This document shows positions 57,236 to 64,000 of a stretch of DNA of 64,000 nucleotides, piece after piece. The first letter of the stretch is position 1; each line of letters starts with the position of its first letter. Under the pieces are notes generated by a model, which searched no databases, had not been told where the DNA came from, and was given only the letters and a program-made list of their open reading frames with translations. The DNA comes from Herbaspirillum sp. 3R11 (GTDB lineage Bacteria > Pseudomonadota > Gammaproteobacteria > Burkholderiales > Burkholderiaceae_D): contig NZ_SPNJ01000005.1 of NCBI RefSeq assembly GCF_004563925.1, forward strand, positions 368,172 to 432,171, given 5' to 3'. Made by a program: the position numbers and the translations under genes.

Positions 57236-57306
57236 GTCGGTTCGGCATCGACAGAAATTAGCTAAATAATTTCCATACGGCCTCAACACCCTCCGAAAGG
57301 GAATGA

Positions 57307-58764
57307 ATGTTTGCAGCAGTAGATCTTGGTTCCAACAGCTTTCGCCTGCATATCGGCAAGCATGAAGGCGACACCATACGTGTCGTCAAAAGCGCGCGCG
57401 ATCCGATTCGCCTGGCGGCCGGTCTGGACAAGAACGGCAAGCTGACGCCGCAGGCAATTGCCGGCGCGGTCGAATCGCTGGCCCGCTTCCGCACCATCCT
57501 GCGCGATTACCAGCTCGACGCCGTGCGCGTGGTCGCGACCAATACCTTGCGCGTCGCCAAGAACGCGCATGAATTCCTGCCCGACGCCGAACGCGCGATC
57601 GGCTACCCGGTGGAAATCATTTCCGGTGAAGAAGAAGGCCGTCTGATCTACATGGGCGTCGCCGGCGCACTGGCCTTGCCTGACGAAGACCGCCTGGTGA
57701 TCGACATCGGCGGCGGTTCGACCGAAGTCATCCTCGGCCATGGCAGCGACGTGCGCCGGGTCGAGTCCTTCGGCATCGGCACCGTCAATCAGAGCCAGGC
57801 TTTTTTCGGCGATGGCTACATCAATGAAGCCGCGTTCGAGCGTGCCATCCTGTCTGCGCGTTCGCATGTGGAAGACGCCGTGGTGCCGTTCGGCGCCCAG
57901 CATCGCAGCAAGGTCTACGGCTCGTCCGGCACCATGCGCGCGATCGCCGACACGATCGCCAAGAACGGCATGGGCGACGGTCGCGTCACGCCTGAGAGCG
58001 TGGAAGAACTGAAGCAGCGCCTGATCGCTTTCGGCCACGTCGACCATATCGAACTGGCCGGCATGAAGCCTGACCGCGCCGCCGTCATCATGGGCGGCCT
58101 GGCGGTGCTGATCGGCCTGATGCAGGAATTGAATATTTCAGTCATCTCGCCGGTTGAAGCCGGCCTGCGCATGGGCGTGATGTGGGACTTGCAATTGCGC
58201 GCCACGCAGCGCGATCGTCGCGAGCAATCGGTGGATGATTTCAGCCGACGCTTCCATATCGACGAGTTGCGCGCGCGCCAGGTAGCCGAGACTGCACTAG
58301 GTTTCTTCCAGATGCTCAAGCCCGCCAACGAAGCCTATGCCAAGTATCTGAACTGGAGCGCCTTGCTGCACGAAGCCGGTCTGATCGTGTCGCAGAGCAG
58401 CTACCACAAGCATTCGTCCTACCTGATCGCCAACGCCGATCTGCCCGGCTTCACGACACGCGAGCAACGGGTGATGAGCACGCTGATCCTTGGCCAGAAG
58501 GGCAACCTGCGCAAGATCGGCGAAGTGGTGTCCGATCCTGATTTCGCCAAGGCGGTGCTGGCGCTGCGACTGGCAGTGATGTTCATGCACGCGCACATCA
58601 CGCTCGATCTTGACGACGTCCGTCTCAAGATGAAGAACCGCATCGATATCGACATCAAGCGCGACTGGCTGCGCGATCACCCAACCGTGTCGTACTGGAT
58701 GCAGAAAGAGCAGGAGTGGTGGAGCGGCATCGGCGTTGATTTTTCCATCCGCGTGAATGCCTGA
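57307..58764 (+). CDS. ppx: Exopolyphosphatase (Ppx/GppA family)
   Basis: 485-residue ASKHA-fold phosphatase that releases orthophosphate from polyphosphate chains. It has VDLGSNSFRLHIG at the N-terminus, TNTLRVAKNA, GEEEGRLIYMG and the phosphate-2 motif VIDIGGGSTEVILG, then YGSSGTMRAI. The C-terminal part is the HD-like domain (residues ~310 on, LLHEAGLIVSQSSYHKHSSY). A Pho box lies just upstream. No ppk is adjacent, and a GppA role cannot be excluded from sequence. A terminator follows at 58789-58819. Confidence 0.93.
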   Translation: MFAAVDLGSNSFRLHIGKHEGDTIRVVKSARDPIRLAAGLDKNGKLTPQAIAGAVESLARFRTILRDYQLDAVRVVATNTLRVAKNAHEFLPDAERAIGYPVEIISGEEEGRLIYMGVAGALALPDEDRLVIDIGGGSTEVILGHGSDVRRVESFGIGTVNQSQAFFGDGYINEAAFERAILSARSHVEDAVVPFGAQHRSKVYGSSGTMRAIADTIAKNGMGDGRVTPESVEELKQRLIAFGHVDHIELAGMKPDRAAVIMGGLAVLIGLMQELNISVISPVEAGLRMGVMWDLQLRATQRDRREQSVDDFSRRFHIDELRARQVAETALGFFQMLKPANEAYAKYLNWSALLHEAGLIVSQSSYHKHSSYLIANADLPGFTTREQRVMSTLILGQKGNLRKIGEVVSDPDFAKAVLALRLAVMFMHAHITLDLDDVRLKMKNRIDIDIKRDWLRDHPTVSYWMQKEQEWWSGIGVDFSIRVNA

Positions 58765-58788
58765 AGCAGGCTCGCTCGCATCGCAATA

Positions 58789-58819
58789 AAAAAATCCCCG
58801 CACCTGGCGGGGATTTTTT
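58789..58819. terminator. Bidirectional terminator between ppx and prfC
   Basis: 13-bp perfect stem AAAAAATCCCCGC (58789-58801) / GCGGGGATTTTTT (58807-58819) with a 5-nt loop, between convergent genes. Confidence 0.93.
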
Positions 58820-58845
58820 ATTGCTGCAGCAGAGCTTCAGTCAAT

Positions 58846-60504
58846 TCAGTCAAGCTTGGCGGCATGCTCGCGCGTGGCGTGGAAGGTGACTTCCGGCCAG
58901 CGTTCCTGGGTCAGGCGAAGGTTCACGCCCGATGTTGCCAGATAAGCCAGGTTGCCGGCTGCATCGTGCGCCAGGTTGAAACCGGCGGATGATTTTTCGA
59001 AATCTGCCAGCTTCTTCTTGTCGTCGCAAGTGACCCAGCGCGCACTGCTGATACTGGCGCCCTCGAACACGGCGTCGACGCCGTATTCATTGAGCAAACG
59101 GCTCGCCACCACTTCAAACTGCAGTACGCCGACCGCGCCGAGGATCAGGTCGCCGTTGTTGGTCGGCTTGAAGACTTGCACCGCGCCTTCTTCACCGAGC
59201 TGTTGCAAGCCCTTGTGCAACTGCTTGATCTTGAGCGGATTGCGGATGCGCGCGACGCGGAAGAAGTCCGGCGCGAAGTAAGGAATGCCCGTGAACTGCA
59301 GCAGCTCGCCTTCAGAGAAACTGTCGCCGATCTGCATGTTGCCGTGGTTGGGCAAGCCGATGATGTCGCCGGCGTAAGCTTCTTCCACCTGCTCGCGGCT
59401 GGACGCCATGAAGGTGACGACCGACGACACCTTGATCTCGCGATTCAGGCGCAGGTGCTTGAGCTTCATGCCGCGCTCGAAGCGTCCCGAGCACACGCGC
59501 AGGAAAGCGATACGGTCGCGGTGGGCCGGGTCCATGTTGGCCTGGATCTTGAAGACGAAGCCGGAGAACGGCGCTTCCTTCGGTTCCACGCTGCGCACGG
59601 TGGCGTCGCGGCTGCCTGGGGCCGGTGCCCAGTCGAGCAGGGCATTGAGGATTTCACGCACGCCGAAGTTGTTGATGGCGGAGCCGAAGAACACCGGCGT
59701 CTGGATGCCGGCCAGGAAATCGTCCAGGTTGAACGGATGCGACGCGCCGTGCACTAGTTCGACTTCCATCTTGAGCTGTTCGATTTCCAGCGGGAACATC
59801 TCGACCAGCTTGGGATTGTCGATGCCCTTGATGATTTCGACGTTGCCGTCGGCGCGTTCTTCACCGGCCTTGAACAGCATGATTTCGTCGCGCAGCAGGT
59901 GATACACGCCGCGGAAACTCTTGCCCATGCCGATCGGCCAGGTCACTGGCGCGCATTGGATCTTGAGCACCGATTCGAGCTCGTCGAGCAGTTCCAGCGG
60001 GTCGCGCGTTTCGCGGTCCATCTTGTTCATGAACGTGATGATCGGCGTGTTGCGCATGCGGCAGACGTTGAGCAGCTTGATGGTCTGTTCTTCCACGCCC
60101 TTGGCGGCGTCGATCACCATCAGCGCCGAGTCGACTGCGGTCAGCACGCGATAGGTGTCTTCCGAGAAGTCCTGGTGGCCCGGGGTGTCGAGCAGGTTGA
60201 CGACGTGGTCGCGGTATTCGAACTGCATGACCGAGCTGGCCACCGAGATGCCGCGCTGCTTTTCGATTTCCATCCAGTCAGAGGTCGCATGGCGGCCGCT
60301 CTTGCGCGCCTTGACGGTGCCGGCCAGCTGGATCGCGCCCGAGAACAGCAGCAGCTTTTCGGTCAGCGTGGTTTTACCCGCATCGGGGTGGGAAATGATG
60401 CCGAAGGTGCGGCGGCGCGCAACTTCGCGCGCGATCAGTTCAAGCGGGGCCTTGCTGGTCGAGCCGGAGTCTTCGTTCGCGGAATCGGGAGTAGTGTCTT
60501 GCAT
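58846..60504 (-). CDS. prfC: Peptide chain release factor 3
   Basis: 552-residue translational GTPase that recycles RF1 and RF2 from the ribosome. G1 motif [16 protein letters not shown]3 [14 protein letters not shown] and G4 [17 protein letters not shown] are intact, followed by the RF3-specific domains ([14 protein letters not shown] near the end). ATG 60504 starts the family N-terminus with an acidic Ser/Thr-rich leader; the frame extends to 60663 without family similarity. It is transcribed toward ppx and ends at the shared terminator. Confidence 0.95.
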   Translation of the reverse strand: MQDTTPDSANEDSGSTSKAPLELIAREVARRRTFGIISHPDAGKTTLTEKLLLFSGAIQLAGTVKARKSGRHATSDWMEIEKQRGISVASSVMQFEYRDHVVNLLDTPGHQDFSEDTYRVLTAVDSALMVIDAAKGVEEQTIKLLNVCRMRNTPIITFMNKMDRETRDPLELLDELESVLKIQCAPVTWPIGMGKSFRGVYHLLRDEIMLFKAGEERADGNVEIIKGIDNPKLVEMFPLEIEQLKMEVELVHGASHPFNLDDFLAGIQTPVFFGSAINNFGVREILNALLDWAPAPGSRDATVRSVEPKEAPFSGFVFKIQANMDPAHRDRIAFLRVCSGRFERGMKLKHLRLNREIKVSSVVTFMASSREQVEEAYAGDIIGLPNHGNMQIGDSFSEGELLQFTGIPYFAPDFFRVARIRNPLKIKQLHKGLQQLGEEGAVQVFKPTNNGDLILGAVGVLQFEVVASRLLNEYGVDAVFEGASISSARWVTCDDKKKLADFEKSSAGFNLAHDAAGNLAYLATSGVNLRLTQERWPEVTFHATREHAAKLD

Positions 60505-60607
60505 CGTGAGTCGGTAGGTCGAAGGCGTTGAAAGCGGCGAGCGCCCAGTACGACAGGCGGCCGAAGTGCGGTGCTGCCGTCGTTCATGGGAATGTGACGG
60601 AAATAGA

Positions 60608-60634
60608 AAAAGGGCTGGAAGATCCAACCCTTTT
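60608..60634 (-). terminator. Terminator of the DUF3300 gene
   Basis: On the minus strand AAAAGGGTTGGA pairs with TCCAGCCCTTTT (60608-60619 / 60623-60634) with one G-U pair and a 3-nt loop, then a T-rich tail. Confidence 0.75.
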
Positions 60635-60741
60635 GTTTCCCGGCGCTCTAGGCGCCTGGTCACGTCTCGGAAGCCGCGATTATAGCGTATTCGCCGCCAT
60701 TCTCCGCGTTCCGGACGCAGGTCGCCGGTTTCAGGCAGGCA

Positions 60742-62190
60742 CTATTTCCTGTCGGGACGATCAGGCCGTTCGGCGCGCTCCTCGCGTTGCTGAGGCCGCG
60801 GCTCGGGCCGCTGGGCCTGTTCGTGACGTTCCTGCGGCGGTGGCGCAGCGTGGACGGCGGGCGCTGAACGCTGTACTTGCGGCTCGGGGCGTGGGGCGGC
60901 TTGGGCCTGCGGCGGCGGTGCGCGATGCGCTGCCTGTGGTTCCGGGCGGTGTTCCGGACGCGGTGCGTTATCGGGACGCTCGGCACGTTCCGGACGATTC
61001 TGATGCATGGCGGATGGAGCAGGCGCAACAGGTGCCGCAGGAGCAGGGCGGGCCTGCGGTGCCTGCTGAGGCGCCTGCAATTGCGACGCCGCAGCCGGAG
61101 CCGGTCGTTGTGCAGCCGGGGCATTGTTCGGCGCCATCAGGTTCGCCTGTGCCGGCCGGTTCTGGTCGCGACGGTTGTCCCTGTCATTGCGATCATTGCG
61201 ATCATGGTCGCCGCGATGGTCGCGGTCATTATCGCGCTCAGCCTGTCCGGGACGCTGGTCCGGACGCGGACCCTGATTTTGCGGAGAGGGGGCGACGGCG
61301 GCATTCGGCGCTGCATTCGGACGGGATACATTGCCCACATCCGGGCGGCGATCGTCGCGACCGTTGCGCGGACTGTGCTGCCAGACAACGGGTTTGTTGT
61401 TGACGACGACGTTCCTGGTCACGTTATTGGTGACGTTGACATTGTTGATGCGCACGTTGTTGACCAGCACGTGATGCTGGCGCCAGTCGGGCCGCGCGTC
61501 GCTGTAGACCGAGCGCACGATGCCGGTGCCGGCGCCGAAGGAAATGCCGATCGAGACGTTATAGGTGGGCGGACGATAGCGCGGCGGCGGCGCCCAATAG
61601 ACCGGCGGGCGCTGCGGCCACCACCAGCCGCCATACACCACCGTCGGATTGTAGTAAGGCACGTAGATGACTTGCGGATTGACCGGCTCGATCACGATGA
61701 TCTGTTCCTGCTGCACGATGCGCTGCTGACTGCTGGACTGCAGGTTGCCGGCGATCTGGGCTTTCACGCGCAGATTCTGCACGGTGTCCATCACATTGGC
61801 CTGCTGCGACAGGAATGCATCGCCGAGGCGCTGCGTCCAATCCAGCTTGTCGTTCATCATCGCCAGCACAGAAGGGAATTGCGCCAGCGATTTCACGCTG
61901 GGATCCCAAGGCATCGGCGCGATCGAGCGCGCCAGTGCATCGCCTTGCAGGCCGGGGCGACTGTCGACGAAGCGCGCCGCCTGCACCACTTCCAGCGGAT
62001 AGGTAGCCGCCATCAGTACCTGCGCCAGCAGCGAATCGGGATAGAGGGCGACCGGCGCCAGCATCTGGTCCAGCTCTTCCTGCGAGAAGACGGCAGGCGG
62101 ACGATTCATGTCCTGCGCGGATACGTTGGACAGGCCGGACGCCATCGAAAAAAGGGCGGAGGCGATCCAGGCGAGGGTTTTCTTGTTCAC
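60742..62190 (-). CDS. DUF3300 exported protein
   Basis: 482-residue secreted or envelope protein. The signal peptide is KKTLAWIASALFSMASGLSN with cleavage near VSA-QD. The N-terminal DUF3300 domain spans residues ~30-215 (LAPVALYPDSLLAQVLMAAT, and IAPMPWDPSVKSLAQFP). The middle is Asn/Val-rich (VRINNVNVTNNVTRN), and the rest is a Pro/Arg/Gln/Ala-rich disordered tail with many His. The start is GTG 62190, with AAGGAG 7 nt upstream; the longer frame to 62232 lacks this. Function unknown; no neighbour suggests one. Confidence 0.86.
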   Translation of the reverse strand: MNKKTLAWIASALFSMASGLSNVSAQDMNRPPAVFSQEELDQMLAPVALYPDSLLAQVLMAATYPLEVVQAARFVDSRPGLQGDALARSIAPMPWDPSVKSLAQFPSVLAMMNDKLDWTQRLGDAFLSQQANVMDTVQNLRVKAQIAGNLQSSSQQRIVQQEQIIVIEPVNPQVIYVPYYNPTVVYGGWWWPQRPPVYWAPPPRYRPPTYNVSIGISFGAGTGIVRSVYSDARPDWRQHHVLVNNVRINNVNVTNNVTRNVVVNNKPVVWQHSPRNGRDDRRPDVGNVSRPNAAPNAAVAPSPQNQGPRPDQRPGQAERDNDRDHRGDHDRNDRNDRDNRRDQNRPAQANLMAPNNAPAAQRPAPAAASQLQAPQQAPQARPAPAAPVAPAPSAMHQNRPERAERPDNAPRPEHRPEPQAAHRAPPPQAQAAPRPEPQVQRSAPAVHAAPPPQERHEQAQRPEPRPQQREERAERPDRPDRK

Positions 62191-62539
62191 GGCGATTCTC
62201 CTTTGGACGGGAAGCGCGCGATGTATCGACAATCAGTGATAAACGATTTACGGCATTGCCAATTCTTGCACCTGACGCAAAAGGAACAGGTGAAAATCCA
62301 GACAATGCGGCTCGCGCGCAGATGTCCTTATCTTCGGTCAGGGAATCGCAACAAGGTGTAACCAAACTGCAAGGGATGTTTCAGCTTCCGAATCCTGCAG
62401 CAGAGCGCGCGGTACGATTGCGCAGAAGCCGCAAAAGATGAAACTTCGCACCCGCTCATAGGAGAAAATTTAAAAATATTGAAGAAAATGTGAAGAAGGT
62501 GTTGACCGAACCACCATGTCGGGATATTATCTCGCTTCT
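62191..62539. other. 349-bp intergenic region, DUF3300 / tRNA-Pro
   Basis: It holds the DUF3300 Shine-Dalgarno (minus, about 62198-62203) and, at its far end, the tRNA-Pro promoter (62502-62530). Between them I see no gene, repeat or strong hairpin. An AT-rich stretch precedes the tRNA promoter. Confidence 0.7.
62502..62530 (+). promoter_or_regulatory. Sigma-70 promoter of tRNA-Pro
   Basis: TTGACC (62502-62507), 17-nt spacer, TATTAT (62525-62530), 9 nt before the tRNA. Same hexamers and spacing as tRNA-Leu copy 1. Confidence 0.86.
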
Positions 62540-62616
62540 CGGAGTGTAGCGCAGCCCGGTAGCGCACCTGGTTTGGGACCAGGGGGTCCAAGGTTCGAAT
62601 CCTTGTACTCCGACCA
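62540..62616 (+). tRNA. tRNA-Pro(TGG)
   Basis: 77 nt with encoded CCA. Acceptor CGGAGTG / TACTCCG (one G-U), D-stem GCGC, anticodon stem CCTGG / CCAGG with loop TTTGGGA (anticodon TGG), T-arm CAAGG-TTCGAAT-CCTTG. Confidence 0.97.
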
Positions 62617-62622
62617 CACATG

Positions 62623-62648
62623 AACGGGCTGTCGAAAGACAGCCCGTT
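62623..62648 (+). terminator. Terminator after tRNA-Pro
   Basis: 11-bp perfect stem AACGGGCTGTC (62623-62633) / GACAGCCCGTT (62638-62648) with a GAAA tetraloop, then TT. It lies 6 nt past the CCA, the same spacing and loop type as the tRNA-Leu terminators. Confidence 0.85.
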
Positions 62649-62700
62649 TTCATTTCCGAAGACGATTTCAAGCGCAGCAATTCCTGCTTGATTCACCGAT

Positions 62701-62777
62701 CTGCCCTTAGCTCAACCGGATAGAGCAATGGCCTTCTAAGCCATAGGTTAGGGGTTCGATTCCCTTAGGGCAGGCCA
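62701..62777 (+). tRNA. tRNA-Arg(TCT)
   Basis: 77 nt with encoded CCA. Acceptor CTGCCCT / AGGGCAG is perfect, D-stem GCTC / GAGC, anticodon stem ATGGC / GCCAT with loop CTTCTAA (anticodon TCT), T-arm AGGGG-TTCGATT-CCCTT. No separate promoter is evident in the ~50 bp after the tRNA-Pro terminator, so read-through is possible. Confidence 0.95.
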
Positions 62778-62875
62778 ACCTCTCTGCACTGTTCTCTTTT
62801 CTTCCCGCATCATTCTCTTTGCTTCTTGTTTCCGGCAGCCGCGTTGGCATCGACATGCAATTTGCATCGGCAATT

Positions 62876-63829
62876 TCAATTGGTGATCTTGTCCGTCGGA
62901 TAGCGCAGCGAGTCGCGCAGGATATAACTCATCGGCATGCCGAGTGAACGCTTGTCCGGGCCGATCGGTTGCATGAACCAGCGGTTGTAGAGACGGTATA
63001 TCTCTCCGCTGTTGGCCAACCTGGCCATTTGCCGATCGACCATTTTCTTGAATTCGGGGTCGTCATTGCGCAGCATGATGGCGTAGGGTTCCACAGACAG
63101 CGGTGTACCGACGATGATGAATTTTTCGGGATCCACTGCGTTCTCACGCGCACCATACAGCAATATTTCATCCATGATGAAGGCATCAGCCATGCCGTGC
63201 TCCAGCATCGAAAAACATTCCCGGTCGCCGTCCAGTTCAACCACCGTCAGATCGAGATAGCGGATATTGCTGCGCTTGTTGATGACGTCGATCATCGCCG
63301 TGGCGCGCGTGGTCACCACGCGCTTGTTGCGCAGGTCGTTCCAATTCTTGATGGGGGAGCCGGCCTTGACCAGCATGCGTACGCTGGTAAAGAAGTGCGG
63401 GATGGTGAAGGCGAACTTCTTGCGGCGTTCGGCGTTATTCGTGCTGACGCTGCACTCGAGGTCGGCGCGATTGTCGAGCAGGGCACTGAAGCGGGATGAC
63501 GCATTCACGGGCAGGTACTGGATCTTGATGTCGGGCAGGCGGAGTTCCTGGCGAATGCCCTGGACGATCTTGCGGCAAATTTCGATGGTATAGCCGCTGA
63601 CTTCGCCGTCGGGCTCAATCACCACGAATGGCGACAGATTGTCCACGCTTCCCATGAAGGACAGCACGACGGTTTTGGTTTCGCGGATTTTCTTGATGGT
63701 GTCGCGCGCAGAAGCAGTTGCTGACATCGCGCCGAACGTGAAGGCAAGAAGAAAGAAAAGAATAAACGGTCGGATGAAAGGCAATCTGAAGGCTGACGCG
63801 GAAGATGAGAGCAAAGGGAAATCATTCAT
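62876..63829 (-). CDS. Periplasmic solute-binding protein (amino-acid ABC type)
   Basis: 317-residue family 3 solute-binding protein. The signal peptide is about residues 1-40 (PFILFFLLAFTFGAMSATAS). The mature part has the family pattern YTIEICRKIVQGI, ECSVSTNNAERRKKFAFTIP and, later, EPYAIMLRNDDPEFKKMVDR, like glutamate/aspartate-binding GltI. No permease or ATPase gene is next to it in the window; the upstream flank is cut by the window edge at 64000. ATG 63829 is the best start, with only a weak Shine-Dalgarno. The substrate is probably an acidic amino acid (inference). Confidence 0.86.
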   Translation of the reverse strand: MNDFPLLSSSASAFRLPFIRPFILFFLLAFTFGAMSATASARDTIKKIRETKTVVLSFMGSVDNLSPFVVIEPDGEVSGYTIEICRKIVQGIRQELRLPDIKIQYLPVNASSRFSALLDNRADLECSVSTNNAERRKKFAFTIPHFFTSVRMLVKAGSPIKNWNDLRNKRVVTTRATAMIDVINKRSNIRYLDLTVVELDGDRECFSMLEHGMADAFIMDEILLYGARENAVDPEKFIIVGTPLSVEPYAIMLRNDDPEFKKMVDRQMARLANSGEIYRLYNRWFMQPIGPDKRSLGMPMSYILRDSLRYPTDKITN

Positions 63830-64000
63830 GTGGGGCCGTCTTTCCTGCAACAACATCGGCTGATCTTATGATGCAAGTTGGCAAGATTCAAGCGCAGAAG
63901 TCCCACGATACTCCGCAAAATTGAAAAGCCACGGATCAGTCAAAGTCCTTCGATTCGACGCACACATTAATTCTGCATGAAAAGAAAAAAGCCCGGCGAG

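Noticed and set aside
63985..64000. A-run followed by GCCCGGCG at the window end
   Set aside because: It looks like the left arm of a terminator, but the right arm is outside the window and cannot be tested.

Overview
The window is a continuous piece of a betaproteobacterial chromosome, about 60% GC by eye. Gene content and order (der-hfq-hflX-hflK-hflC-hisZ-purA, lpxH-ppiB-ppiA beside cysE and cysS, rne opposite rluC-HAD-Rieske-sppA, moaA-mobA-moeA) point to the Burkholderiales, most likely Oxalobacteraceae close to Herbaspirillum. That placement is inference from family knowledge; no database was searched. I see no insertion sequence, prophage, integrase, CRISPR array, rRNA or convincing pseudogene. 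The region is mostly core genome with small accessory patches.

Layout. 1-7.9 kb: the 3' end of der, then hfq, hflX, the hflK-hflC membrane protease regulator pair, hisZ, purA and a purine-type phosphoribosyltransferase, closed by a strong terminator. 8.0-11.3 kb: an accessory unit of an MFS exporter and a PRISE-like reductase, divergent from a LysR regulator. 11.4-19.4 kb: a very large alpha-2-macroglobulin with a thioester motif, overlapping pbpC. 19.5-19.9 kb: two identical tRNA-Leu(CAG) genes, each with its own promoter and terminator. 20.2-24.4 kb: rnr, rlmB, cysE. 24.4-29.0 kb (minus): a TPR/Cds6-like protein, an L,D-transpeptidase, ppiA, ppiB, lpxH. 29.2-34.0 kb: cysS, an AlkA-type glycosylase, accA, tilS.

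34.1-40.0 kb is the accessory patch with most small genes: an Ala/Lys-rich secreted protein, a 51-residue DUF3096 protein, a LysE exporter, PsiF and LprI family proteins, a coiled-coil membrane protein, and a redox cluster (quinone-oxidoreductase-like and NmrA-like enzymes with a 13-codon ORF between them and a divergent LysR). 40.1-44.6 kb: an FtsX-type permease without an adjacent ATPase, a group II truncated hemoglobin and rmuC. 44.6-49.1 kb (minus): moaA-mobA-moeA plus an aldehyde dehydrogenase. 49.3-52.4 kb (minus): rne, with a 684-bp upstream region. 53.0-56.3 kb: rluC, a HAD phosphatase, a Rieske protein and an SppA-type peptidase. 56.4-64 kb: an RsmI-family methyltransferase, ppx behind a clear Pho box, prfC, a DUF3300 protein, tRNA-Pro and tRNA-Arg, and a periplasmic solute-binding protein.

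How it works together. Much of the window serves RNA and translation (Hfq, RNase E, RNase R, RlmB, RluC, TilS, CysS, RF3, Der, HflX and four tRNAs) and the cell envelope (HflKC, A2M/PBP1C, LpxH, L,D-transpeptidase, PpiA, SppA, DUF3300). I did not find a clear undescribed multi-gene system. The best leads are modest: the ideal Pho-box promoter of ppx, the 13-codon ORF with a perfect ribosome-binding site, the non-lipoprotein thioester A2M, the paired Cds6-domain proteins, and the duplicated tRNA-Leu units whose terminator stems have co-varied.
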